A stretch of 64,000 nucleotides of DNA. Source: Haliscomenobacter hydrossis DSM 1100 (lineage in GTDB: Bacteria; Bacteroidota; Bacteroidia; Chitinophagales; Saprospiraceae). The position numbers and the translations under genes were made by a program. Of this stretch, positions 33,467 through 40,580 are shown piece by piece. The stretch spans positions 2,940,315-3,004,314 of the forward strand of contig NC_015510.1 of assembly GCF_000212735.1 (NCBI RefSeq), read 5' to 3'. Within the stretch, counting starts at the first letter, position 1. Each line of letters opens with the position of its first letter. A model generated the notes under the pieces. It did not search any database. It worked only from the letters and a program-made list of their open reading frames with translations, and was not told where the DNA came from.

Positions 33467-34517
33467 CAGAAATCCATTTTGGATTAAATTATTCAATTGG
33501 GAATATTGGCCTACCCTGGCTTTTTATTGGCCAATGTTTATTTATGGGCCCCTGCTGGCTTTGCGCTCACGCCATGCATGTTTTTTTACCGCTGCCAATC
33601 CCGGGATTTTAGCTGGGGGTCTGGGAATGGAATCCAAATTCGCCACTTTGCAAAACATCCCGGAAGCTTTGCGCCCCAAATCGGTGCTGGCTCCGCGTGG
33701 GCGCGATTTGGCACTAACGATGGAAGACATTCGCAAGGCGGGCATTAATTTTCCACTCATCGCCAAACCCGATATTGGTTACCGGGGTTTTTTGGTCAAA
33801 AAAATGGATACCCCCGATCAATTGCGCGCCTACCTGAGCCTGTATCCAATCGACTTTATCATTCAGGAGTATCTGGATTATCCCGAAGAGTTGGGGCTTT
33901 TGTATTACCGCTTGCCCAATGCGGATAAAGGCAAAATCAGTTCCCTGACGCTTAAAGATTTTTTGCACGTCGTGGGCGATGGGCAGTCAACGGTTTTGGA
34001 ATTGATTGAAAGCACTCCTCGTGCGCTGCTGCAGCTGGAAAAATTGCAAGAAACCCATTGGCAAGTGTTTAAAAATGTACCTACTGCCGGAGAAAGAGTT
34101 GGACTGGGGGTGATTGGGAATCACTCAAAAGGCACCCAATTCATCAATGGGAATCGGTACATTGATGCGCAGCTGCAAGCTACTTTTGATCGTATTGCGA
34201 CCAAAATCCCTGGTTTCAGCTACGGTCGTTTTGACATTAAGTGCACAAATTTAGAGGACCTCAAACAAGGCAAAAATTTTAAAATCATCGAACTCAATGG
34301 CGTTTGTTCTGAGCCTACCCATATTTATGATCAAAGCCTCAGCAATTACTTCAGCGCACTCGGAACCATTATGCAGCATTGGACCATTGTGCGGCGGGTT
34401 GCAGCGGCCAATCATCGCGGTGGTGCTGCCTATACCTCTGAACCACAAATGATTCGTTTGCTGGGTGGGTTGCGTGATTACCACCGAAAAATCAAAGCCG
34501 CGCTCAAAATTGAATAG
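33444..34517 (+). CDS. ATP-grasp enzyme, D-alanine--D-alanine ligase-like
   Basis: This 357-residue protein begins with a hydrophobic N-terminal region (YWPTLAFYWPMFIYGPLLAL) that may anchor it to the membrane. The ATP-grasp core follows: INFPLIAKPDIGYRG (ATP lysine), IIQEYLDYPEE (adenine-binding strand), GRFDIKC and the metal-binding end KIIELNGVCSEP. Such enzymes join a carboxylate to an amine or thiol. The substrate is not evident. It overlaps the NRDE gene by 23 nt, so the two are almost certainly co-translated and may act on one compound. Confidence 0.82.
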   Translation: MKRWSQISRNPFWIKLFNWEYWPTLAFYWPMFIYGPLLALRSRHACFFTAANPGILAGGLGMESKFATLQNIPEALRPKSVLAPRGRDLALTMEDIRKAGINFPLIAKPDIGYRGFLVKKMDTPDQLRAYLSLYPIDFIIQEYLDYPEELGLLYYRLPNADKGKISSLTLKDFLHVVGDGQSTVLELIESTPRALLQLEKLQETHWQVFKNVPTAGERVGLGVIGNHSKGTQFINGNRYIDAQLQATFDRIATKIPGFSYGRFDIKCTNLEDLKQGKNFKIIELNGVCSEPTHIYDQSLSNYFSALGTIMQHWTIVRRVAAANHRGGAAYTSEPQMIRLLGGLRDYHRKIKAALKIE

Positions 34518-34641
34518 TCGCATTATTCCCTGCATTGCTTTCAATCATCAAAGTCACTGATTTTTTTTAGTATTTTCAGCACGATTTTAGCGCATATTGG
34601 GTACGTGAAAACAATTATTCATTAACCTAAATTCAGTGGCT

Positions 34642-35073
34642 ATGTCAATCGTTCGTTGGAATCCGATGGTTGCGCCGACATTCCGGTCGCTGGTCGAAGA
34701 TTTTTTTGGTGACTCCGATTTCCTCAATTTTAAGGACAAGAACTTTGTTCCTGCGGTGAACATCAAAGAAATGGAAGGAGAGTTTGAAGTCGAACTCGCC
34801 GTTCCGGGGATGACCAAAGAAGACATCAAAGTCGAAGTGCTGGATGGTATTCTGACCATCAGCGCGGAAAAAAACGACAAAAAAGAAGAAAAAACCAAGA
34901 AGTATACTCGGCGCGAATTTAGTTACAATAAGTTCAGTCGTTCGTTTACACTCCCTGAGCATGTAGATCCAGAGGCCATTAAAGCCAACTATGTCGATGG
35001 AGTATTGCACCTTGCTTTACCAAAAATGGTAAAAACAGCACTTCCTGAAGCTAAAAAGATATTAATCGGTTAG
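34642..35073 (+). CDS. Small heat-shock protein, Hsp20/alpha-crystallin family
   Basis: This 143-residue protein starts MSIVRWNPMV (ATG 34642; a GTG two codons earlier is possible). The alpha-crystallin domain spans about residues 35-130, with VNIKEMEGEFEVELAVPGM, LDGILTISAEK and the conserved ANYVDGVLHLALPK. These holdases bind unfolding proteins during heat or other stress. No CIRCE-like inverted repeat is evident upstream. A terminator follows directly. Confidence 0.95.
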   Translation: MSIVRWNPMVAPTFRSLVEDFFGDSDFLNFKDKNFVPAVNIKEMEGEFEVELAVPGMTKEDIKVEVLDGILTISAEKNDKKEEKTKKYTRREFSYNKFSRSFTLPEHVDPEAIKANYVDGVLHLALPKMVKTALPEAKKILIG

Positions 35074-35088
35074 TTTAAGAGACGATAG

Positions 35089-35121
35089 GAGGGTCACCAA
35101 AGTGGATGGCCCTCTTTTTTT
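35089..35121 (+). terminator. Rho-independent terminator after hsp20
   Basis: GAGGGTCA (35089-35096) pairs with TGGCCCTC (35107-35114), with one G-T wobble and a 10-nt loop. Seven T residues follow. It separates hsp20 from the DUF5916 gene. Confidence 0.85.
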
Positions 35122-35178
35122 ATCCCTCCTTCTCATTATTCCCCATTTCAGCACCATATTCTACCATTTTGGGAACTT

Positions 35179-35211
35179 TTTGTAGTTCTTTTCCCTTTAT
35201 GGCTACATTTG
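35179..35211 (+). promoter_or_regulatory. Bacteroidota-type promoter for the DUF5916 gene
   Basis: TTTG (35179-35182) and TACATTTG (35204-35211) are separated by 21 nt, matching the phylum's -33/-7 consensus. The expected transcript start leaves a very short leader before ATG 35232. Confidence 0.68.
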
Positions 35212-35231
35212 CAGCCTAAAGTCCGACTACA

Positions 35232-37460
35232 ATGAACCCGAAATTGCTCTGGGGAATCCTCTTCCTTACCCTGCTCTATTCAACACTTCGCGCTCAAGAA
35301 GCGCGCAATGACCTGCAAGCCCGCTTTCGACTCAATGCCCAAAAAACCAGTATTCCCATTAAAATTGATGGTAAACTTGATGATGCTGTTTGGCAGAACG
35401 CGGATACGACGAGTCGTTTTTGGCTAAAATGGCCCATGGATGGCCGACCTGCAAACGCTCAAACCGTGGTACAGTGCACGTACAATGAGCAATTCCTATA
35501 CCTTGCGGCTACTTGTTATCAAGACTCAGGAAAATATATCCTACAAAGCCTCAAACGCGATGTAGGGTATTGGGAATCAGATGGAATTGCAGTCGTGCTC
35601 GATCCCGTCAATTTGTCCAACAATGGATACTTTTTTGCCCTTACTCCGGCCGGAGTTCAAACCGAAGCGCTGATTGCCGCCACCAGTGGCAGTGAAACCG
35701 ATGAAAGTTGGGACAATGTGTGGTGGGGCGAAGTACAAAATTATCCCGATCACTGGACCGCCGAGTTTGCCATCCCCTTGCGCATCCTGCGTTTTAAAGA
35801 TGGCCAAAAGGAATGGGGCATCAACTTCATTCGCAATGATGCCAACCGGGGGCATTTCAGTGCCTGGGTACAGATTCCTCTGCAATTTAATGGCACCGAT
35901 CTAGGCTGGACTGGGGCGCTCCAATTTGATGAAGGACCTAAAAATGCTACCCGCAATTACGCTTTCATTCCTTTTGTGACAGGAGGAACCGATCGGGATA
36001 CCGAGAATGGTATTCCCACGCGAACCTATGGCGATATCGGTCTGGATGCCAAAATTGGCCTGGGTTCTTCCCTCAATCTCGACTTGACCATCAACCCCGA
36101 TTTTTCCCAAATTGAAATTGATGAACAGGTCATCAACCTGACCCGCTTTGACATTCAATTGCCCGAAAAACGCACCTTTTTCCTGGAAAATGCCGACCTC
36201 TTTGGCAATTTTGGTTTTGACCTGATCCGACCTTTTTTCTCTCGCCGCATTGGTCTGGATGACAATGGCAATCAAATTCCCATCCTGGCCGGGCTACGCC
36301 TTACCGGAAACCTCAACGCTGACACCCGCATCGGGGTGCTCAACATGCAGACCCGCAAACACGACGCTCAAAACCCGGAGAATTTTTCGGCGCTGGTGTT
36401 TGATCGGCGTTTGTTTGGCCGCACCACTTTGCGCGGCTATTTCCTCAATCGTCAGGAAACCGGGAACCAGGAACTGAACGCCCAGAACTGGAGCCGCAAC
36501 GCTGGAGGAGAGTTTTTGTACATTTCCCCGAAGGGATCCATGCAGTCTTGGGTAGGCTATCATAAATCCTTCAAACCTGAGATCAACCAGCAAGACTGGT
36601 GGGGACAAACGGGCTTTCAATACACGGGTCGAAACTTTGAATTCGTAGCCGACTTTTTACACATGGGGCCCAATTATTATGCGGACATGGGCTATGAATT
36701 GCGCATCGCCAACTACGATGCCGCCAGAGACACTACCCTGCGCATTGGCTACAACTACAAATACCTTGAAGCGACCTGGCGCATTTTGCCCAAAGAGGAA
36801 AGCAGCAAGTTGAACAGCACCGAAATTTCGGCCAACAGCTTTATGGTGCTCAACCCCAATTTTAGCATCAATGAATACAATGGTGGGCTCAACCTGGAAC
36901 TCAATTTTCGCAACACCAGCCAGTTCGGTTTGTACACCAATTTTAACTATGCCAATGTGCCAGTGAGTTTCAAGTTTGACGATGAACCGATTGAGAAATA
37001 TCCAGCCCTACCCGCAGCGCGCTATACTTTTTCCAATGCCCGGATGGAATGGACCTCGGATGTGCGCAAGGCCCTGAATTGGAGTGCAGGTTTTACGGGG
37101 GGAGAATTTTACAATGGCTTGCAGTGGACAGCAGACCTCAGCGTTGGTTTACGCGCCCAACCTTGGGGCAATTTCCGCTTGGCGGCCAGTTACAATAAAC
37201 TGGACTTTCCAAAACCTTACGCCGACGCCGAAATCCTGGCCATTACGCCCCGCATCGAGTTCTTTTTCAACCGCAATTTAAACTGGACTACCTTTCTACA
37301 ATACAATACCCAAGCCAACAACTTCAACGTCAATAGCCGGATTCAGTGGCGCTACCGCCCCATGAGCGATGTATTTGTGGTATTGACGGACAACTACTTT
37401 GCGCAGGGTTGGGCGCACCGGAATCGAGCCTTGGTAGTGAAGGTGAATTATTGGTTGTAG
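35232..37460 (+). CDS. DUF5916 outer-membrane protein with N-terminal CBM9-like domain
   Basis: This 742-residue protein has a signal peptide (LWGILFLTLLYSTLRAQ). Residues 35-230 resemble a family 9 carbohydrate-binding domain (IPIKIDGKLDDAVWQNA, YNEQFLYLAATCYQ, SDGIAVVLDPV). From about 235 the DUF5916 region begins, with its signatures NPDFSQIEIDEQVINLTRF and PEKRTFFLENADLF. The rest consists of strands of an outer-membrane barrel. Such proteins are common in Bacteroidota, with unknown function. Carbohydrate binding at the surface is possible but unproven. It has its own promoter and lacks operon partners. Confidence 0.88.
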   Translation: MNPKLLWGILFLTLLYSTLRAQEARNDLQARFRLNAQKTSIPIKIDGKLDDAVWQNADTTSRFWLKWPMDGRPANAQTVVQCTYNEQFLYLAATCYQDSGKYILQSLKRDVGYWESDGIAVVLDPVNLSNNGYFFALTPAGVQTEALIAATSGSETDESWDNVWWGEVQNYPDHWTAEFAIPLRILRFKDGQKEWGINFIRNDANRGHFSAWVQIPLQFNGTDLGWTGALQFDEGPKNATRNYAFIPFVTGGTDRDTENGIPTRTYGDIGLDAKIGLGSSLNLDLTINPDFSQIEIDEQVINLTRFDIQLPEKRTFFLENADLFGNFGFDLIRPFFSRRIGLDDNGNQIPILAGLRLTGNLNADTRIGVLNMQTRKHDAQNPENFSALVFDRRLFGRTTLRGYFLNRQETGNQELNAQNWSRNAGGEFLYISPKGSMQSWVGYHKSFKPEINQQDWWGQTGFQYTGRNFEFVADFLHMGPNYYADMGYELRIANYDAARDTTLRIGYNYKYLEATWRILPKEESSKLNSTEISANSFMVLNPNFSINEYNGGLNLELNFRNTSQFGLYTNFNYANVPVSFKFDDEPIEKYPALPAARYTFSNARMEWTSDVRKALNWSAGFTGGEFYNGLQWTADLSVGLRAQPWGNFRLAASYNKLDFPKPYADAEILAITPRIEFFFNRNLNWTTFLQYNTQANNFNVNSRIQWRYRPMSDVFVVLTDNYFAQGWAHRNRALVVKVNYWL

Positions 37461-37517
37461 AATCAGCCCTAAAAAACACTAGGCTTTAATGTTATTTTTT
37501 TGTAAAATGGGTTATCC

Positions 37518-37556
37518 TTGACTCTCAATTGCTTATTTTACAAGCAAATAAGTCAA
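37518..37556. promoter_or_regulatory. Nested inverted repeats before the ECF sigma gene
   Basis: TTGACT (37518-37523) and AGTCAA (37551-37556) enclose TTGCTT (37529-37534) and AAGCAA (37542-37547). The dyad ends 4 nt before the ATG at 37561, so it could be an operator or a leader hairpin that limits translation of the sigma factor. Confidence 0.45.
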
Positions 37557-37560
37557 ATTC

Positions 37561-38364
37561 ATGACCACTACACACCTAAATACCGAATTTGAACAAATCC
37601 GGGGGCAATTAAAGTCCTTCCTCCTGAGAATTACTGCGTGTACTGCCGATGCCGAAGACATTGTTCAAGATACTTACCTCAAAGCAGCCGAAAAAATCGA
37701 AGGTTTTCGCGGAGATTCTTCCCTGAAAACCTGGTTGTTTACCATCGCTTCTAATTTGGCGAAAGACAATCTGCGCGCCAAAAAACGCTGGTCGGAGGAT
37801 GTTACCGACATCTGCAAGACAGCAGCCATGTCCAATCAGCAATTTTTTCAGGAAGCCATGCAAATCAGGGCTACCTCCCCACAAGGCGATTTTGAAATCA
37901 AGGAGCACATCGCTTTCTGTTTCACCTGCATTGCCAAATCACTGCCTTTGAAGCAGCAAATTTGTTTGCTGTTGAAAGAAGTATACGATTTTAAAGTCAG
38001 CGAAATTGTGCAAATCATTGACTCTAGCGAAGCCATGGTCAAATACTACCTGCACACGGGCAGAGCAAAAATGGTCAACATTTTTGAAGGCCGCTGTGCC
38101 TTGATCAACAAGGAAGGAACCTGCCACCAATGCTCGGAATTGAACGGGATTTTTAACCCGAAACAAAAATTTCAGGAAGAAGCAGTAAAAATAGACCTGG
38201 TGCGCGAGGCTGAAAAGGCCGATAAAGAGCGTTTGTTCGACCTCAGAATGCAAATTCTCCGTGGAATTGATCCTTTTGAATCGGGCGCAGCGGAATTACA
38301 ACTGCATCATTTGGAGCACAATCGAAAAGCAATGGAAAGTTTTTTGAAAAAAAATGAAGTTTAG
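37561..38364 (+). CDS. ECF-type sigma-70 family factor with C-terminal cysteine-containing extension
   Basis: This 267-residue protein has sigma region 2 (ADAEDIVQDTYLKAAEKIEG, then SLKTWLFTIASNLAKDNLR) and region 4 (LPLKQQICLLLKEVYDFKVS, HTGRAKM). After region 4 comes an extension of about 85 residues with Cys179, Cys188 and Cys191 (the last two in CHQC) and a basic and acidic helical end. The cysteines could bind a metal or sense redox state. ECF factors usually have 160-200 residues, so the tail is a real addition. Downstream are an SRPBCC gene and small genes in the same direction. The target promoters are unknown. Confidence 0.85.
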   Translation: MTTTHLNTEFEQIRGQLKSFLLRITACTADAEDIVQDTYLKAAEKIEGFRGDSSLKTWLFTIASNLAKDNLRAKKRWSEDVTDICKTAAMSNQQFFQEAMQIRATSPQGDFEIKEHIAFCFTCIAKSLPLKQQICLLLKEVYDFKVSEIVQIIDSSEAMVKYYLHTGRAKMVNIFEGRCALINKEGTCHQCSELNGIFNPKQKFQEEAVKIDLVREAEKADKERLFDLRMQILRGIDPFESGAAELQLHHLEHNRKAMESFLKKNEV

Positions 38365-38441
38365 CCTATCGTTTTAGAGCGCTCGTTCGTCAGAAACGCA
38401 AACAAGCATCATAAACAAACTTTGTATCAAAAACATCCATC

Positions 38442-38909
38442 ATGAGTGCTACAACATCGACAGGAAAAGCCCTGACTACCAAAACAACTTTTAGCCGCGA
38501 GACTGCAGTGAGCATCGAAATCCAGGCTGATGCTTCTATCGTTTGGTCCTTGTTGACCAATGCCGCCGATTTTGCACGTTGGAACTCGACCGTTGTTTCC
38601 ATCAAAGGGGATATTGCCCTCGGTGAAACCATTCAACTAATCTCAACGCTCGACCCCAAAAGAACCTTTAAACTAAAAGTAAGGGAATTTGAGGCGGATA
38701 AAAGGTTGGCCTGGGGCGATGCCATGGGCAATCGAGTGTATACCCTGAGCAAAAACGACCAAGGGAACACCGTTTTTTCCATGCAGGAAAAAATTGGAGG
38801 CCTCATGTTCCCGCTTTTTGCTCGCTTTATTCCTCCTTTTGATGCCTCTTTTGAACAGTTTGCCGCTGACCTGAAAAAGGAAGCCGAAAACATCATGCAA
38901 TCCAACTAA
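38442..38909 (+). CDS. SRPBCC-fold protein (START/Bet v1-like)
   Basis: This 155-residue protein fits the helix-grip SRPBCC fold: an opening strand and helix (SIEIQADASIVWSLLTNAA, DFARWNSTV), central strands (TFKLKVREFEADKRLAW) and a long C-terminal helix (FDASFEQFAADLKKEAENI). Members bind hydrophobic ligands or act as polyketide cyclases or Aha1-like cochaperones. It follows the sigma-factor gene by 77 nt and lies 22 nt before the next ORF, suggesting a small operon perhaps controlled by that factor. The ligand is unknown. Confidence 0.85.
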   Translation: MSATTSTGKALTTKTTFSRETAVSIEIQADASIVWSLLTNAADFARWNSTVVSIKGDIALGETIQLISTLDPKRTFKLKVREFEADKRLAWGDAMGNRVYTLSKNDQGNTVFSMQEKIGGLMFPLFARFIPPFDASFEQFAADLKKEAENIMQSN

Positions 38910-38931
38910 CTCATCGCCAAAAACCAATACC

Positions 38932-39339
38932 ATGAAAGATAAAATTGGCAGTAAAGCCAACCCAACGCTACTTAAAACACCCCCTTTGACCTCCGAATAC
39001 ACCATGCATGTGGATGAAAAAGACGGCAAAGAGATCCTGGTTTGTACAGTCGGGAAAACCGTTTTGCACTACGATATCCGCTGTCTGGAAGACCTGCAAC
39101 AAATGCTCAAAGCCCACGGCGATTGGATGGAACTCGGCTCAGCCGATGAGCAAAAACCAGCTAAAGAAGGCACCGTAGAAGCCTGGGGGCGCGCTGAAAA
39201 TAACCCCGTAGGAGGGTGGTATGGTTTGAAAAAAGGCTACCGGGGTCGCTTCGGCATGTACATTCCACCCTTGATGGAGGCTTTGGGGCTGGCTGAGGTG
39301 ACGCATGATGCGAAAGGGAACAAGATGCGGGCGATATAA
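38932..39339 (+). CDS. Conserved-looking hypothetical protein, 135 residues
   Basis: This soluble protein carries no signal peptide. Its first half has strands (SEYTMHVDEKDGKEILVCTV) and a helix (RCLEDLQQMLKAHGDWMELG). The second half is rich in Gly and aromatic residues (GGWYGLKKGYRGRFGMYIPP) and ends basic. It starts 22 nt after the SRPBCC gene and is followed 20 nt later by a membrane protein. Order and spacing suggest co-transcription. I do not recognise the family, and assign no function. Confidence 0.75.
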   Translation: MKDKIGSKANPTLLKTPPLTSEYTMHVDEKDGKEILVCTVGKTVLHYDIRCLEDLQQMLKAHGDWMELGSADEQKPAKEGTVEAWGRAENNPVGGWYGLKKGYRGRFGMYIPPLMEALGLAEVTHDAKGNKMRAI

Positions 39340-39359
39340 CCTTTTACCTATCTTTAATC

Positions 39360-39602
39360 ATGAACAAGAATAAACACTACCGCAATTGGATGATCCAGGC
39401 TCCATTAGGCCTGGTTATCCTCGGATTTGGGGTCTGCCTGGTGGCAGAATCGGCCATACTCAAAGCCGCTGGAGCATCCTGTATGCAATGGGTACCTGCG
39501 GGCACGATCTCCCTTTGCGTCTTTAATTCCGGGGTTTGTATTTTTGGGAACTCCATTTTGGAACGGGTTCGGTATGAGCGACAGGCTGAGCAAGAAAAGT
39601 AA
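39360..39602 (+). CDS. Small membrane protein with two predicted helices
   Basis: This 80-residue protein has two hydrophobic segments (LGLVILGFGVCLVAESAI, about 14-32, and GTISLCVFNSGVCIFGNSIL, about 47-67) separated by a short loop, and a charged C-terminus (ERVRYERQAEQEK) probably in the cytoplasm. It contains several cysteines near the membrane. It is 20 nt downstream of the preceding hypothetical gene. No family is recognised. It resembles small accessory membrane proteins but evidence for any role is lacking. Confidence 0.7.
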   Translation: MNKNKHYRNWMIQAPLGLVILGFGVCLVAESAILKAAGASCMQWVPAGTISLCVFNSGVCIFGNSILERVRYERQAEQEK

Positions 39603-39716
39603 GTTCAGGGTATCAATTGTTTCCTTCTCATCCAATAATTGGCGGCGGCTGAACACCAAATTTACAACCTTTTGCATCTGATTAAGAGCAGTTGCAACTA
39701 ATTCAATACTTTTCCC

Positions 39717-40400
39717 ATGAGAACGTTTCACTTCCGATGGCCTATTTTTTGTATGTTTTTTTTCGCCACGATAAGCAGTTGCGCCCAAGAAACCAAGCTC
39801 ATGATTCAATGTTTTCCTCGTTCCAAACAGGTAGCCGAACGTTATTCAGTGCTCAAATCTGATAGAACCGTCAAACATGGCTCGTATGTTGCTTTTTTCA
39901 AAATGAGTGAAAAGGATTATGAACGCTTCCAAATGGGCGTGCTAAAATTGGAGGACTTTGTCAAAATCAAAGGCAATTACCAGCTAGGGAAAAAAGGTGG
40001 CGAATGGGAAGAATATATTCAACCTCAAGTATTAAAGACCAAAGGGAACTACCTTGGTGATAAAAAAATTGGGGTTTGGTTTACCGCCCGTGAAGAAGCT
40101 CAAGTTATAGAGCGCTACGATTTTGACCTTCAGAAAAAGCTCCGTCCCATTTTTCAGATCAAAGTTGTTTATCCCGAAAATGCCCGAAAAGCAGGGCATA
40201 TGGGAACGATCAGTTTGAGTTTTCAAACATCCTCAGACTGCACGGTCTCCAATATCACCCTTCTTCAGTCTGCATCTCCGGCACTCGATAATGCGGCAAT
40301 GATATGGATGAAAAAATATGCTGTCTATTTAAAAAACTACGGCGTAGAGTGTACTGAAAAAATAGATACACAAATTGTAGTTTTTAATCTAGAGGAATGA
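39717..40400 (+). CDS. Lipoprotein with C-terminal TonB_C-like domain
   Basis: This 227-residue protein has a lipoprotein signal (IFCMFFFATISSCAQ, probable lipidated cysteine in SSCAQ). The middle contains MORN-like pieces (KIKGNYQLGKKGGEWEEY, KTKGNYLGDKKIGVWF). The C-terminal 80 residues resemble the TonB C-terminal domain (VVYPENARKAGHMGTISLSF, then NITLLQSASPALDNAAMIWM). Bacteroidota encode many such proteins outside true TonB systems. It may interact with outer-membrane receptors or act as an envelope factor. A possible small ORF overlaps its stop codon. Confidence 0.8.
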   Translation: MRTFHFRWPIFCMFFFATISSCAQETKLMIQCFPRSKQVAERYSVLKSDRTVKHGSYVAFFKMSEKDYERFQMGVLKLEDFVKIKGNYQLGKKGGEWEEYIQPQVLKTKGNYLGDKKIGVWFTAREEAQVIERYDFDLQKKLRPIFQIKVVYPENARKAGHMGTISLSFQTSSDCTVSNITLLQSASPALDNAAMIWMKKYAVYLKNYGVECTEKIDTQIVVFNLEE

Positions 40401-40501
40401 CTAATCGCGGTTTTGTTTGGCATCGCTGGACAGTTTTACACGATGGTGTTGGTAGAGATTATCATTGGCAAGTTTTTGTCAGTAACGGAAAGGAAAAATA
40501 G
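40397..40501 (+). CDS. Possible 34-residue ORF overlapping the upstream stop (ATGA)
   Basis: ATG 40397 overlaps the TGA of the TonB_C lipoprotein gene (ATGA), an arrangement that permits translational coupling. The peptide begins MTNRGFVWHRWTVLHDGVGR and is rich in Trp and basic residues. A palindromic repeat begins about 10 nt after its TAG at 40499-40501. Other repeats in this window begin at gene ends, so the position weakly supports a real gene end here. It may instead be the remnant of a longer gene. No family is recognised. Confidence 0.32.
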   Translation: MTNRGFVWHRWTVLHDGVGRDYHWQVFVSNGKEK

Positions 40502-40511
40502 GGGGCAGGGA

Positions 40512-40580
40512 AGGGTTCGAGGGTTCGGGGGTTAGCGCACAGTCTTGTGAACCCCCGAACCCTCGAACCCCCGAACCCTA
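40512..40580. repeat. GAACCCTC-family palindrome, copy 1
   Basis: The left arm AGGGTTCGAGGGTTCGGGGG is complementary to the right arm CCCCCGAACCCTCGAACCCC. The right end extends to the CTA at 40578-40580, the TAG stop codon of the leftward dehydrogenase gene. It lies between two convergent gene ends and could act as a bidirectional 3' hairpin. Confidence 0.88.
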
